From contig NZ_MEIY01000001.1 in NCBI RefSeq assembly GCF_001752365.1, forward strand, positions 2,409,627-2,473,626: 64,000 bases of DNA, given 5' to 3'. The position numbers were made by a program, and so were the translations under genes. Positions 45,315 through 55,236 of this stretch are shown here, piece after piece. The stretch's first letter is position 1; every line of letters begins with the position of its first letter. Under the pieces are notes generated by a model that saw nothing but the letters and a program-made list of their open reading frames with translations, did not search any database and had not been told where the DNA came from. Source of the stretch: Marinobacter sp. X15-166B. Lineage in GTDB: Bacteria > Pseudomonadota > Gammaproteobacteria > Pseudomonadales > Oleiphilaceae.

Positions 45315-47956
45315 TGAGTGTCATCCAGCATGGTGCGCAGGTCATCCTGCAGGGCCTGGCACGCGGCCGGGTCGCGCAGCGCACGCCCCCGCTCGTCGGT
45401 GATAAAGAAAATGTCTTCCACGCGCTCGCCCAGGGTGGCAATTTTGGCGTTGGTCAGCCGCACCCGGTGTTGCAGAAACACGCGCCCGACCCGGGCCAGC
45501 AGGCCGGGTCGGTCCGGCGTGACTACGTCGATGACGGTGCGCAGGTTGAACGTATCGTTGGAAAACGTGATTTCCGTCGGGAAAGCAAAGTGCTTGAGTT
45601 GGCGGGACGTGCGCCGTTGAATGATGTGCGGGTAGTCGTTGGGGTCGTCCAGCTCTTCAACCAGCCGTTTGCGCACCCGCTCTTTGCGTGCCGGATCGAT
45701 ACCCAGCGCCTGGTTTTTGTTGTCCAGAACCACGTAGGAGCTGATGGAGTGCCCTACGCTGTTAACACTGATGCGGGCAGCGGCAATATTCAGATGCAAC
45801 TGTTCGAGCACGGCGGTCGTGGCCGCGAACAGGGCAATGCGGTCTTTCATGTAGATGGTGATCTGGGAATAACCGTCGGTGGGACCGCCCCGGGTATCCC
45901 GGATCATCACCAGGGGATCCGGGTTGTCGCCGTGGCGGATGATTTCCGCCGTTTGCCAGGCAATATCAATGGTCGAGTCCTGCAGGAAATATTCTTCGTC
46001 CAGAGTGTTCCACACCCGGTCAATCTGGTCGTCGGCGATGCTCTGGGCGTTGAGAATTTCCCGGGCTTCCAGCTGGGTGGCACGTACCCACTCCAGCCGG
46101 TTGACCGGGTTATCTGTTCCGCGGGTCAGGGCCCGTTTGGTTTCAATGTACAGCTGGCGCAACAGCGACGCACGCCAGGTGTTCCAGAGTTTGGGGTTGG
46201 TGGCGCTGATGTCGCAGACGGTGAGCACGTACAGGTAGTCCAGGTGCGTCTCGCTCAAGACGGTGCGCGCAAACCCGTGAATAATGTGCGGATCAGAGAT
46301 GTCTTTCCGCTGAGCGGTCATCGACATCAGCAGGTGGTTTTCCACCAGCCAGCACACCAGCTGGGTGTCCCGGTCGCTCAAATGGTGACGCTGGCAGAAG
46401 GCCTCAGCATCGACGGCCCCCAGCTCGGAATGGTCACCGCCCCGGCCTTTGGCAATGTCGTGGTAGAGGCCCGCGATGTAGAGCACGTCCATTTTGGGCA
46501 GGCGTTGAATCAGTCGCGAGCCCAGCGGAAATTCGGTGCGCGCCTCGCCACCACGCAGTCTGTCCATGTTGCGAATCACCCGCAGGGTGTGCGCATCGAC
46601 CGTGTATATGTGAAAGAGGTCGTGTTGCATTTGCCCGATGATCTGGCCAAATTCCGGCAAATAGCGCCCCAGAACGTTGTACTTTTTCATCGCCGCAAGG
46701 GTTTGGTTCAGGTCGTGGGGGGTGCGCAGTAACTCCATGAACAGGGAGGTGACGGCCAGGTCGGTGCGGAAAGCGTCGTCGATGAGGTGCCGGTGGGCCC
46801 GCAATGAGCGGATGGTGGTTGCCCGGATCCCTTTGATGTCCGGGTTCTGGGCCATCAGCAGGAAGATTTCCAGAATCGCGTAAGGGGCGTAGGCAAACAC
46901 CTGGCTGTTGATGGCCTCGATGTAGTTGTTGCGGATCTGAAACCGGTTGTTCAGGGGCTGAATGTTGCAGCGGCCCCGGCTGCCCAGAATGGCCTCGTCG
47001 TAGTATTGCAGGATCACGTCGGCAAGTTCGGCCAGGGCAAGCACGGTGCGGTAGTACGCCTGCATCATCAGCTCGACTCCCAGACGGTCGCCTTTATCCT
47101 GATAGCCGAGCATCTGTGCAAGGGCGCGCTGATGGTCAAACAGCAGCCGGTTTTCGTTGCGGTTGGCAATGAGTTGCAGGCCATAGCGCAAGCGCCACAG
47201 AAAGGTTTCGCCCTCCCACAGGATCTGATATTCCTCTTCCGACAGGGCATTGATGCCGGCGAGCTCGGCAACGCTGGACAGCCCGAAATGCCGCTTGGTG
47301 ATCCAGCTGATGGTCTGGATGTCCCGGAGGGCCCCGGGAGCGCCCTTGATGTTGGGTTCCAGGTTGTAATCGGTATCGCTGAACTTGCGATGGCGGCGCC
47401 TCTGTTCGTCCCGTTTGGCGATGAAGTAGTCGCGATCGGTACAGATGCGATCCGAGTAAACGGCGTTGTTGATTTGCTGGCGGAGGCCGTCCGGACCGGC
47501 GATGGTGCGTGTTTCCAGCAGATTGGTGAGGATGGTGACGTCCTGGCGGGCGGCCTCTTCACATTGCGTGAGGCTGCGCACGCTGTGGCTGATGTCCAGT
47601 TTCAGATCCCAGAGTTGGGTTATAAAGGCGCTCAGGTCCTCTTGCCAGCCCGGCTGGACACCGTTACGGGTGAGGATCAGCAAATCAATATCGGAATGGG
47701 GGTGGAGCTCCCCGCGGCCATAGCCTCCCACAGCGACCAGGGCAATGTTAGGGGAGTCAAGGCGCGGGTAGCGGGACCAGATCAGCTGCAGTACCCGGTC
47801 AACCGTGTGGGCGCGGGCGTGAATCAGCTCGCGGACATCCGCGCCCTGGCGAAAGGCTTCGGCATCGGTGTCGTAGCGGAATTGCAGCAGTTCCCGGGCT
47901 GGAACAACAGGTGACGGGTCAGCCGTAATGCGTTGTTCCAGTGCCCGGAGGTCCAT
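45311..47956 (-). CDS. glnD: [Protein-PII] uridylyltransferase/uridylyl-removing enzyme
   Basis: This 881-residue nitrogen sensor uridylylates and deuridylylates PII in response to glutamine. Domain order is: nucleotidyltransferase (GGYGRGELHPHSDIDLLIL, residues about 72-90), a helical linker, an HD domain (YIAGLYHDIAKGRGGDHSEL), and two C-terminal ACT domains (ITIYMKDRIALFAATTAVLE and IDVVTPDRPGLLARVGRVF). The length and layout are those of a full active GlnD. It sits directly after map (the map stop abuts its start) and is coupled to dapC. This order is conserved in Pseudomonas-like genomes. Confidence 0.95.
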   Translation of the reverse strand: MDLRALEQRITADPSPVVPARELLQFRYDTDAEAFRQGADVRELIHARAHTVDRVLQLIWSRYPRLDSPNIALVAVGGYGRGELHPHSDIDLLILTRNGVQPGWQEDLSAFITQLWDLKLDISHSVRSLTQCEEAARQDVTILTNLLETRTIAGPDGLRQQINNAVYSDRICTDRDYFIAKRDEQRRRHRKFSDTDYNLEPNIKGAPGALRDIQTISWITKRHFGLSSVAELAGINALSEEEYQILWEGETFLWRLRYGLQLIANRNENRLLFDHQRALAQMLGYQDKGDRLGVELMMQAYYRTVLALAELADVILQYYDEAILGSRGRCNIQPLNNRFQIRNNYIEAINSQVFAYAPYAILEIFLLMAQNPDIKGIRATTIRSLRAHRHLIDDAFRTDLAVTSLFMELLRTPHDLNQTLAAMKKYNVLGRYLPEFGQIIGQMQHDLFHIYTVDAHTLRVIRNMDRLRGGEARTEFPLGSRLIQRLPKMDVLYIAGLYHDIAKGRGGDHSELGAVDAEAFCQRHHLSDRDTQLVCWLVENHLLMSMTAQRKDISDPHIIHGFARTVLSETHLDYLYVLTVCDISATNPKLWNTWRASLLRQLYIETKRALTRGTDNPVNRLEWVRATQLEAREILNAQSIADDQIDRVWNTLDEEYFLQDSTIDIAWQTAEIIRHGDNPDPLVMIRDTRGGPTDGYSQITIYMKDRIALFAATTAVLEQLHLNIAAARISVNSVGHSISSYVVLDNKNQALGIDPARKERVRKRLVEELDDPNDYPHIIQRRTSRQLKHFAFPTEITFSNDTFNLRTVIDVVTPDRPGLLARVGRVFLQHRVRLTNAKIATLGERVEDIFFITDERGRALRDPAACQALQDDLRTMLDDTQ

Positions 47957-48727
47957 TTAGAAGGACTCTTCCGATCGTTTGGTGAACGCCTCGAAACCGT
48001 CGGCAGTCACCACCAGAGTGTGTTCCCACTGGGCGGACAGTTTGCGGTCCCGGGTGACCACGGTCCAGCCATCCCGCATCAGGGTGGTGTGGTATTTGCC
48101 CTGGTTGATCATCGGCTCGATGGTGAAGGTCATGCCTTCACGGAGCTCCAGGCCGGTGCCGGGGGTGCCGTAATGCATCACCTGGGGTTCTTCGTGAAAC
48201 ACTTTGCCAATCCCGTGGCCGCAATAGTCCCGTACCACCGAGAAGCGGTGTTTCTCGGCGTGCTGCTGGATGACGTGGCCGATATCGCCCAGGCGTGCGC
48301 CGGGTTTGACCAGGTCCATACCCAGGTACAGGCACTCCTGGGTAACCCTGATCAGCCGCTCGGTGCCGGGTTTGGGTTTGCCGACAATGAACATCTTGCT
48401 GGTGTCACCGTGGTATTCGTCTTTAATCACCGTGACGTCGATATTGATGATGTCACCGTGTTTGAGAATCTTTTTCTCGGAGGGGATGCCGTGACACACG
48501 ACGTGATTCACCGAGGTGCAGATCGATTTTGGAAAACCTTTGTAATTCAGGGGTGCCGGAATGGCATTCTGCACGTTCACGATATAATCGTGACAAATAC
48601 GGTCGAGCTCCTCTGTCGATACTCCCGGCTTGACGTAATCACCGATCATCTCAAGAACTTCGGCGGCCAGGCGGCCAGCCACGCGCATCTTTTCGATTTC
48701 TTCTGGCGTTTTAATCGATACCTGCAT
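47957..48727 (-). CDS. map: Methionine aminopeptidase type I
   Basis: This 256-residue metalloprotease removes the initiator Met from nascent proteins. The metal ligands are recognisable in NIDVTVIKDEYHGDTSKMFI (two Asp), GHGIGKVFHEEPQVMHYG (His), GMTFTIEPMIN (Glu) and QWEHTLVVTADGFE (Glu). It is divergent from rpsB, as is usual in gammaproteobacteria, and heads the map-glnD-dapC operon. The start at 48727 is the conserved MQVSIKTPEE. Confidence 0.95.
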   Translation of the reverse strand: MQVSIKTPEEIEKMRVAGRLAAEVLEMIGDYVKPGVSTEELDRICHDYIVNVQNAIPAPLNYKGFPKSICTSVNHVVCHGIPSEKKILKHGDIINIDVTVIKDEYHGDTSKMFIVGKPKPGTERLIRVTQECLYLGMDLVKPGARLGDIGHVIQQHAEKHRFSVVRDYCGHGIGKVFHEEPQVMHYGTPGTGLELREGMTFTIEPMINQGKYHTTLMRDGWTVVTRDRKLSAQWEHTLVVTADGFEAFTKRSEESF

Positions 48728-48862
48728 GGAACTTCCCGTAAAATTGGATCAATGCACCATTTTAGGGGGGACGGCAGTCGGGTACAAGGCGGGCCGCCGA
48801 TAAGGGGGCTCACGCCGACACCAGCCGGAGATGAAAAACGGTGGTGCCGGGTGGTGTTTTTG

Positions 48863-48871
48863 TGGTATAAA
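48863..48871 (+). promoter_or_regulatory. Candidate extended -10 promoter of rpsB
   Basis: TGGTATAAA at 48863-48871 fits an extended -10 (TGnTATAAA). It lies about 128 bp upstream of rpsB and just before the structured leader; no good -35 is visible. Confidence 0.45.
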
Positions 48872-48913
48872 CGCGCCGCCGGAAACAATTCTGGCAAATT
48901 CGCACACGCGTCG

Positions 48914-48963
48914 ACACGTTGACCCAGGGTGCCTGTCTGACAGGTTGGGTCAATTGGACGTGT
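48914..48963 (+). ncRNA. rpsB leader: nested hairpin, candidate S2 autoregulatory element
   Basis: Three nested perfect stems are visible: ACACGT (48914-48919) with ACGTGT (48958-48963), TGACCCA (48920-48926) with TGGGTCA (48946-48952), and CCTGTC (48932-48937) with GACAGG (48939-48944). They lie 35 nt before the start codon, between the candidate promoter and rpsB. Ribosomal protein S2 leaders that S2 binds to repress its operon are known in gammaproteobacteria. Identity with that Rfam class is inferred from position. Confidence 0.6.
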
Positions 48964-48998
48964 GGAGGACTAACCCGAAGCTAACTAAGGTAATTATC

Positions 48999-49742
48999 AT
49001 GGCTCAGGTAAATATGCGTGACCTGCTCAAGGCAGGCGCTCACTTTGGACACCAGACACGTTACTGGAACCCGAAAATGGGTAAATACATTTTCGGTGCC
49101 CGCAACAAGATTCACATCATCAACCTTGAGCAGACTGTTCCTGCCATGAACGAAGCGCTGGCGTTTGTTCAGCAGCTGGCCGAGAACAAGAACAAGGTTC
49201 TGTTTGTGGGCACCAAGCGTGCCGCCGCCAAAATCATCAAAGAAGAAGCAGAGCGCTCTGGCCAGCCGTTCGTCAACCATCGCTGGTTGGGCGGCATGCT
49301 GACGAACTACAAAACCATTCGTCAGTCGATCCGTCGCTACCGCGACCTGGAAACCCAGGCCAAAGACGGCACGTTCGACAAGCTGACCAAGAAAGAGGCG
49401 CTGGAGCGCACGCGCGAAATGGACAAGCTTGAGCGCAGCATCGGCGGCATCAAGGACATGGGTGGTCTGCCCGACGCGTTGTTCGTGATCGACGTTGATC
49501 ACGAGCGCATTGCCATCAAAGAAGCCAACAAGCTGGGTATTCCTGTCATCGGTGTGGTTGATACCAACAGCGATCCGGACGGTGTGGACTACGTCATTCC
49601 CGGTAACGATGATGCCATCCGCGCGATCCAGATTTACGTGAAGGCCGTTGCAGACACCTGTCTGGAGGCTGCCACGCCGGGCGCCGGCGAGTTTGTTGAA
49701 GTAAGTGACGCTGTAGAAGGCGAAGCACCTGCCGCTGAGTAA
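48999..49742 (+). CDS. rpsB: 30S ribosomal protein S2
   Basis: This 247-residue ribosomal protein starts at [20 protein letters not shown], the conserved N-terminus; TAAGGT precedes the ATG at 48999. The further signatures [20 protein letters not shown] and [20 protein letters not shown] are family-typical. It is the first gene of the rpsB-tsf unit, is preceded by a structured leader and is followed by a long inverted repeat. Expression probably responds to free S2. Confidence 0.97.
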   Translation: MAQVNMRDLLKAGAHFGHQTRYWNPKMGKYIFGARNKIHIINLEQTVPAMNEALAFVQQLAENKNKVLFVGTKRAAAKIIKEEAERSGQPFVNHRWLGGMLTNYKTIRQSIRRYRDLETQAKDGTFDKLTKKEALERTREMDKLERSIGGIKDMGGLPDALFVIDVDHERIAIKEANKLGIPVIGVVDTNSDPDGVDYVIPGNDDAIRAIQIYVKAVADTCLEAATPGAGEFVEVSDAVEGEAPAAE

Positions 49743-49759
49743 GATCCTGCGTGTTGCTT

Positions 49760-49831
49760 GCTGACTCTGTTGTGTTGGTTGCGTGACGGGGCCGATAAAT
49801 GGGTTCGGCCCCTTGTGACGACAGAGTCAGC
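49760..49831 (+). terminator. rpsB-tsf intercistronic structure: GC hairpin inside an 11-bp outer stem
   Basis: An inner stem GGGGCCGA (49788-49795) with TCGGCCCC (49805-49812) is enclosed by a perfect 11-bp outer pair, GCTGACTCTGT (49760-49770) with ACAGAGTCAGC (49821-49831). There is no U-run, so full termination is unlikely. Attenuation or RNA processing between rpsB and tsf is the probable role. Confidence 0.6.
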
Positions 49832-49902
49832 CACATTTAACGCCTGTACGAGTCGGTATTCCGGTACAGGCTTTCAGAAGACTGAATTTGAGAGGATTGA
49901 AC

Positions 49903-50772
49903 ATGGCTGCTATTACCGCTGCAATGGTCAAAGAGCTGCGCGATCGTACTGGTCTGGGCATGATGGAGTGCAAGAAAGCACTGGTTGAGTCTGAGGGTAG
50001 CGTAGAGGCGGCAATTGAAGAATTGCGTAAGTCTTCTGGCCTCAAGGCCGCCAAGAAAGCAGGCCGTACTGCCGCTGAAGGTGTGTCCCTGATCAAGGTG
50101 TCAGACGACAACACCGTGGGTTACATCCTGGAAGTGAACTCCGAGACGGACTTTGTTGCCCGTGACGACAACTTCATGACCTTCGCCAACGAAGTTCTGG
50201 ATGTGGCCTTTGAGAAAGGTGAAACCGACGTCGCCAAGCTGATGGAAGGCGAGCTGGAGTCCAAGCGCGAAGCGCTGGTCCAGAAAATCGGCGAAAACAT
50301 CACCGTTCGTCGCCTCGTTAAAATCGAGGGAGCGGTGGTCGGTGGTTACGTGCACAGCAACAGCAAGATTGCTGCGCTGGTCGCGATCACCGCTGGCGAT
50401 GTTGAAATCGCCCGTGATGTAGCCATGCACGTGGCTGCGATCAACCCGCGTGTTGCCAAGCCGGAAGACATGCCCGAAGCAGAGCTGGAAGCGGAAAAGA
50501 ACATCATCCGCAGTCAGCCTGACATGGAAGGCAAGCCCGCCGAAATCGTCGAGAAGATGATGGGTGGCCGGATCAACAAGTTCCTGAAAGAAAACAGCCT
50601 GGTTGATCAGCCGTTCGTCAAGAACCCTGAGCAAACCGTTGCCGAGCTGATCAAGTCAGGCGGTGGTGAGCTGGTTGGTTTTGTGCGCCTTGAAGTTGGC
50701 GAAGGCATCGAAGTAGAAGAAGTGGACTTTGCGGCCGAGGTTGCTGCTGCAGCCGGTACCGGTAAAGCCTGA
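49903..50772 (+). CDS. tsf: Elongation factor Ts
   Basis: This 289-residue guanine-nucleotide exchange factor recycles EF-Tu. The N-terminus [20 protein letters not shown] and MECKKAL, then the conserved [15 protein letters not shown] contact region, are clear. The ATG at 49903 has GAGAGGA upstream; I reject the five-residue longer start. It follows rpsB across a structured 160-nt spacer and precedes pyrH after another structured spacer. Confidence 0.97.
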   Translation: MAAITAAMVKELRDRTGLGMMECKKALVESEGSVEAAIEELRKSSGLKAAKKAGRTAAEGVSLIKVSDDNTVGYILEVNSETDFVARDDNFMTFANEVLDVAFEKGETDVAKLMEGELESKREALVQKIGENITVRRLVKIEGAVVGGYVHSNSKIAALVAITAGDVEIARDVAMHVAAINPRVAKPEDMPEAELEAEKNIIRSQPDMEGKPAEIVEKMMGGRINKFLKENSLVDQPFVKNPEQTVAELIKSGGGELVGFVRLEVGEGIEVEEVDFAAEVAAAAGTGKA

Positions 50773-50820
50773 TCTTCTTCGGGTAACGGCGTTTTTGCGT
50801 CGTAACTGCCTGATTAGTCT

Positions 50821-50902
50821 GCCACGGTGGCCGGGGACTCCCGGTTCTCGTGGCGGGCTTGTATCTGAGATACCCTTTTTTCAGGGGTATGTCCGATACA
50901 AG
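50821..50902 (+). other. tsf-pyrH spacer with two tandem RNA hairpins
   Basis: Hairpin 1 pairs GCCACG (50821-50826) with CGTGGC (50849-50854), with an inner CCGGG/CCCGG (50831-50835 / 50840-50844). Hairpin 2 pairs CTTGTATC (50858-50865) with GATACAAG (50895-50902), with an inner ATACCC/GGGTAT (50870-50875 / 50885-50890) and a T-rich loop. It lies between tsf and pyrH; a termination or processing role is inferred. Confidence 0.5.
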
Positions 50903-50984
50903 TCCGGAAATAGGGTTACACTGCTCTGACGGTGTGGCTTGCCCGCAATAACTCGTTCCTGCCAGACACCACAAGGGGATTACC

Positions 50985-51728
50985 ATGCAGAAGTCAGCGA
51001 CCACTCAACCCAGATACAAGCGCATTCTGCTTAAACTCAGCGGTGAGGCTCTTAATGGCGAACACGAGTTTGGCATCGATCCCAAAGTGCTTGATCGTAT
51101 GGCCCTTGAGATCGGTACGCTGGTGGGAATCGGCATCCAGGTGGGCCTGGTGCTGGGGGGCGGCAACCTGTTTCGGGGCGCCGCGCTGAGTGAAGCGGGC
51201 ATGGACCGGGTGACCGGCGACCACATGGGCATGCTCGCCACGGTTATGAACGGTCTGGCCATGCGCGATGCGCTGGAGCGCTCCAACATCCGCACCCGGG
51301 TTATGTCGGCCATCCCGATGAGTGGTATTGTGGAGCATTACGATCGTCGCCGCGCGGTGCGTGACCTGAAAGACGGTGATGTTGTTATTTTTTGTGCCGG
51401 TACCGGCAACCCTTTCTTTACCACGGACTCCGCAGCCTGTTTGCGGGGCATTGAAATCCAGGCGGATGCGGTGCTCAAGGCCACCAAGGTAGACGGTGTT
51501 TACTCAGCCGACCCTGTCAAAGACCCAACGGCGATCAAGTACGACCGGCTCACCTACGATGAGGTGTTGGAGAAGAAGCTTGAAGTGATGGACCTGACAG
51601 CCATTTGTCTCGCGCAGGATCACGCCATGCCGTTGCGAGTGTTTGACATGAACAAGCCGGGCGCGTTGACGCGAGTGGTAACCGGTGAGCCTGAAGGTAC
51701 GCTTATTGAAGAACGTGTTGAAGCCTGA
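50985..51728 (+). CDS. pyrH: Uridylate kinase
   Basis: This 247-residue amino-acid-kinase-fold enzyme phosphorylates UMP to UDP. The N-terminal [20 protein letters not shown], the glycine-rich [18 protein letters not shown] and the nucleotide region [18 protein letters not shown] match the family, as does [18 protein letters not shown] precedes the ATG. It leads a compact plus-strand series (frr, uppS, cdsA, dxr) shared by most gammaproteobacteria. Confidence 0.96.
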   Translation: MQKSATTQPRYKRILLKLSGEALNGEHEFGIDPKVLDRMALEIGTLVGIGIQVGLVLGGGNLFRGAALSEAGMDRVTGDHMGMLATVMNGLAMRDALERSNIRTRVMSAIPMSGIVEHYDRRRAVRDLKDGDVVIFCAGTGNPFFTTDSAACLRGIEIQADAVLKATKVDGVYSADPVKDPTAIKYDRLTYDEVLEKKLEVMDLTAICLAQDHAMPLRVFDMNKPGALTRVVTGEPEGTLIEERVEA

Positions 51729-51763
51729 CACGCTCAGTCAGATAACGAATTGAGGAGATGTTT

Positions 51764-52321
51764 GTGATTAATGAAATCAAGAAAGATGCCGAGAAGCGCA
51801 TGAACAAGAGCCTCGAAGCCCTGTCTTCGGCGTTCAACAAAATTCGCACCGGACGCGCGCATCCGTCCATCCTTGATGGCGTTATGGTGAACTACTACGG
51901 CCAGGATACACCGTTGAAACAGGTGGCCGCGGTGAACGTGGAAGACAGCCGGACCCTGGCGATCTCGCCGTGGGAAAAAAACCTGGTTTCCGCGATCGAG
52001 AAGGCGATCATGACCTCGGATCTCGGACTCAACCCCTCCAGCACGGGCGATGTTATCCGGGTGCCCATGCCCATGCTGACCCAGGAAACCCGTAAGGATA
52101 TGGTCAGACAGGCTCGCGCCGACGCGGAGCACGGGCGCGTTTCCATTCGCAATGCCCGCCGTGATGCCAACAACGACCTGAAAGAGTTGCTGAAAGAGAA
52201 GGAAATCAGCGAAGACGATTTGCGCCGTGGCGAGGATGAAATCCAGAAGTTGACCGACCGCTTCATCGCCGAAGTGGAAACAATGCTGAAAGCCAAGGAA
52301 GAGGACCTGATGGAAGTGTGA
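51764..52321 (+). CDS. frr: Ribosome recycling factor
   Basis: This 185-residue factor splits post-termination ribosomes with EF-G. The three-helix-bundle sequence includes [20 protein letters not shown] and [21 protein letters not shown] chose GTG at 51764 (reading [13 protein letters not shown]): GAGGAG is 6-8 nt upstream and the length equals that of the E. coli protein. The ATG at 51758 touches the ribosome site directly and is less plausible. Confidence 0.94.
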   Translation: MINEIKKDAEKRMNKSLEALSSAFNKIRTGRAHPSILDGVMVNYYGQDTPLKQVAAVNVEDSRTLAISPWEKNLVSAIEKAIMTSDLGLNPSSTGDVIRVPMPMLTQETRKDMVRQARADAEHGRVSIRNARRDANNDLKELLKEKEISEDDLRRGEDEIQKLTDRFIAEVETMLKAKEEDLMEV

Positions 52322-52394
52322 TCCATCAGGAATTGTTCGCGAATCAGACATCGGTGCCTTGGTGGGTATCGCAGGGCATTGGTGAGGGGATGGC

Positions 52395-53159
52395 ATGACG
52401 GGAAGCGTATCCGCACAGATTCCGGTTTCGGCAAGCAGCCGGCCCCGGCACGTGGCGATTATCATGGATGGTAACAACCGCTGGGCCAAAGCCCGGCGGC
52501 TAACCGGAGTGGCCGGACACAAGGCGGGGGTGAACGCGGTCAAGTCCACCGTTGAGGTTTGTGCGCGGGAGGGCGTGGAGGTGTTAACCCTGTTCGCGTT
52601 CTCCAGTGAAAACTGGCGCCGCCCGGAAGACGAAGTATCCGCGTTGATGCGGCTGTTTTTATTTGCGCTGGAGCGTGAAGTGAAAAAGCTGCATAAAAAC
52701 AACATCCGGCTGCGGATCATCGGTGATCGCACGGCATTCAGCCCGGCGTTGCAAGAGCATATGGCCAAGGCGGAAAACCTGACCAAAGACAATACCCTTA
52801 TGACGCTGGTGATTGCCGCCAATTACGGCGGTCATTGGGATATTGTACAGGCCACGCAAAAGGTGGCCGAGCAGGTCCAGCAGGGCAGGCTGGCGCCCAC
52901 CGACATCACCGATGATCTGATCCAGCAGCATTTATCCATAGGCGATCTGCCCGTACCCGACCTGATGATACGCACCGCCGGTGAGCAGCGGATCAGCAAC
53001 TTTATGCTGTGGCACCTCGCCTATACCGAACTCTACTTTTCCCCCGTCTTCTGGCCGGATTTTGACGCAGCGCAAATGCGCGAGGCGCTTCAGGTGTATG
53101 CCGGGCGCCGGCGTCGTTTCGGACAGACAGATGATCAGGTTGCTGGCCAGCAGCAATAA
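52395..53159 (+). CDS. uppS: Isoprenyl transferase (undecaprenyl diphosphate synthase)
   Basis: This 254-residue cis-prenyltransferase makes the C55 carrier lipid for peptidoglycan and O-antigen. The catalytic Asp is in HVAIIMDGNNRWAKAR. FAFSSENWRRPEDEV, IRTAGEQRISNFMLW and the YTELYFSPVFWPDF segment are diagnostic. GAGGGGAT precedes the ATG at 52395. The downstream cdsA starts 24 nt after its stop. Confidence 0.95.
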   Translation: MTGSVSAQIPVSASSRPRHVAIIMDGNNRWAKARRLTGVAGHKAGVNAVKSTVEVCAREGVEVLTLFAFSSENWRRPEDEVSALMRLFLFALEREVKKLHKNNIRLRIIGDRTAFSPALQEHMAKAENLTKDNTLMTLVIAANYGGHWDIVQATQKVAEQVQQGRLAPTDITDDLIQQHLSIGDLPVPDLMIRTAGEQRISNFMLWHLAYTELYFSPVFWPDFDAAQMREALQVYAGRRRRFGQTDDQVAGQQQ

Positions 53160-53183
53160 CAACGATATAAAGCGAACCTTACT

Positions 53184-54017
53184 GTGCTCAAAACCCGCAT
53201 TATCACTGCTTTGATACTGGCCCCTCTGGCGATCGGTGGTATCTTTTTTCTGGGGCCCCTCGGATTTGCGCTGTTTACCGGCGCGATCATCCTGCTGGGC
53301 GCCTGGGAGTGGGCCAATCTCGCGGGTTTGGTGCCGCAATGGCAGCGCGTCACCTATGCGCTGGTTATCGGCGCGATTCTCTATCTGTGCTATCAGCCCT
53401 CGACCGTTGTGCTATGGCTTGCCCTGCTGTGGTGGCTGATCTGTTTTTTTCTGGTGCGCAGCTATCCCGGTACCAGTGGCTTGTGGCAACCGGTGGCCGT
53501 GCGGGCGGTGATGGGGGCGCTGGTGCTCGTGCCGGCGTGGATTGGTCTGAATGTGTTGCGTAACGGCAGCCCGGCATTTGGCGACATCGACACCGGCCTG
53601 TGGCTGATCGTGTATGTGTTCGCCACTGTGTGGGTGGCCGATGTCGGCGCGTACTTTTCCGGACGGGCGTTTGGCAAGACCAAATTGGCGCCCCGGGTTA
53701 GCCCGGGCAAATCCTGGGCAGGCGTGTGGGGCGGCCTGATTGCGGTCGCGGTTCTGGCGATCCTCGCCGGCCAGTGGGCCAACGCTGGTCTGGTTGAGGC
53801 CAGCCTGTTGGTGGTGGTGAGCGTGGCCGTTGGATTGGTGTCGGTACTGGGCGATTTGCTGGAAAGCATGATGAAGCGCTTCCGCGGGGTCAAAGACAGC
53901 AGCCAGTTACTGCCGGGGCACGGCGGCATTCTCGATCGTATTGACAGTCTGACGGCAGCATTGCCCGTGTTCACCTTACTGGCAATACTGCTCGGCTGGC
54001 TGGTTGCAGGTGGTTGA
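53184..54017 (+). CDS. cdsA: Phosphatidate cytidylyltransferase, GTG start
   Basis: This 277-residue integral membrane enzyme makes CDP-diacylglycerol for phospholipid synthesis. There are about eight hydrophobic segments. The CDP-alcohol-precursor signature [20 protein letters not shown] followed by SPGKSWAG and the later [20 protein letters not shown], ending DRIDSL, are present. The start is GTG at 53184 (reading [12 protein letters not shown]). It precedes dxr with essentially no gap. Confidence 0.94.
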   Translation: MLKTRIITALILAPLAIGGIFFLGPLGFALFTGAIILLGAWEWANLAGLVPQWQRVTYALVIGAILYLCYQPSTVVLWLALLWWLICFFLVRSYPGTSGLWQPVAVRAVMGALVLVPAWIGLNVLRNGSPAFGDIDTGLWLIVYVFATVWVADVGAYFSGRAFGKTKLAPRVSPGKSWAGVWGGLIAVAVLAILAGQWANAGLVEASLLVVVSVAVGLVSVLGDLLESMMKRFRGVKDSSQLLPGHGGILDRIDSLTAALPVFTLLAILLGWLVAGG

Positions 54018-54019
54018 CC

Positions 54020-55198
54020 ATGCGTAAGTTAACAATTCTGGGGGCCACCGGCTCTGTGGGTCTGAATACCCTGGACGTGGTCCGCCGTCATCCGGAGCGG
54101 TTTTCGGTCCATGCGCTGACCGCCTGTACCCGGGTGGCCGAAATGGCCACCCTGTGCCGCGAATTTGCACCGGCCCTGGTGGTGATGGCGGACGAACCGG
54201 CCGCAGCCCGGCTGCGTCTGGAGCTTGCGGATCTTCCTGCCATTCAGGTGCTTTCGGGGCAAGACGGGCTGTGCCAGGCCGCCGAAGATACGGCAGCCTG
54301 TACGGTGGTCGCCGCCATCGTTGGCGCGGCCGGCTTGCTGCCGACTCTGGCGGCCGTCCGCGCGGGCAAGCGGGTGCTGCTGGCGAATAAGGAAGCGCTG
54401 GTGATGTCCGGTCAGCTGTTCATGGATGCGGTGACGGCCTCAGGCGCAGAACTGCTGCCGATCGACAGCGAGCATAATGCGATCTTTCAGTGCTTGCCAC
54501 CCACCCATGTGCGCAATCTTGACGGCGCGGGGGTACGGCGCATTCTGCTGACGGCCTCCGGCGGACCCTTCCGCTCTTATACCGCAGAACAGCTGAAAAC
54601 CGTGACCCCCGCACAGGCCTGTGCGCACCCCAATTGGTCGATGGGACAGAAAATCTCCGTGGACTCGGCCACCCTGATGAACAAGGGGCTGGAACTGATT
54701 GAGGCCTGCTGGCTGTTTGATACCACCCCCGGTTGCGTCGAGGTGCACGTACACCCGGAAAGCATTATCCATTCCATGGTGGAATATCTGGACGGGTCGG
54801 TGCTGGCCCAGTTGGGCAGTCCCGACATGCGCACTCCCATTGCCAATGGTCTGGCCTGGCCCGAGCGCATCGATGCCGGGGTCGCGCCCCTGGATTTATT
54901 TGCGCTGGGCCGGTTTCATTTCGAACGTCCGGATGTGCAGCGTTTTCCGTGCCTGCGGTTGGCCGCTGAGGCGTTTGAGGCCGGTGGCACCGCGCCGGCC
55001 GCCCTGAATGCGGCCAACGAAGAGGCGGTCGCGGCCTTCCTCGCCGGGCGACTGTGTTTTGCCGACATCCCGGTGGTCATCGAGCGGGTCCTGGCGGCCA
55101 CTGAGGTACAGCCTGCAACCGACCTGGATGTCATTTTTGCGTGTGATCGCCAGGCACGGGCCGGAGCCCGGGAACTGATTGCACAGCGGGCGATCTGA
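54020..55198 (+). CDS. dxr: 1-deoxy-D-xylulose 5-phosphate reductoisomerase
   Basis: This 392-residue NADPH enzyme catalyses the second step of the MEP isoprenoid pathway. NADPH-binding [30 protein letters not shown], the metal-binding [13 protein letters not shown] and [20 protein letters not shown] are all present. The ATG at 54020 lies 2 nt after the cdsA stop; a TTG at 54014 is an alternative. It feeds the polyprenyl synthesis that UppS completes. Confidence 0.95.
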   Translation: MRKLTILGATGSVGLNTLDVVRRHPERFSVHALTACTRVAEMATLCREFAPALVVMADEPAAARLRLELADLPAIQVLSGQDGLCQAAEDTAACTVVAAIVGAAGLLPTLAAVRAGKRVLLANKEALVMSGQLFMDAVTASGAELLPIDSEHNAIFQCLPPTHVRNLDGAGVRRILLTASGGPFRSYTAEQLKTVTPAQACAHPNWSMGQKISVDSATLMNKGLELIEACWLFDTTPGCVEVHVHPESIIHSMVEYLDGSVLAQLGSPDMRTPIANGLAWPERIDAGVAPLDLFALGRFHFERPDVQRFPCLRLAAEAFEAGGTAPAALNAANEEAVAAFLAGRLCFADIPVVIERVLAATEVQPATDLDVIFACDRQARAGARELIAQRAI

Positions 55199-55236
55199 TT
55201 GTCAGGTGGCATTGAGTTGGACCGTTTGAGGGTGTT

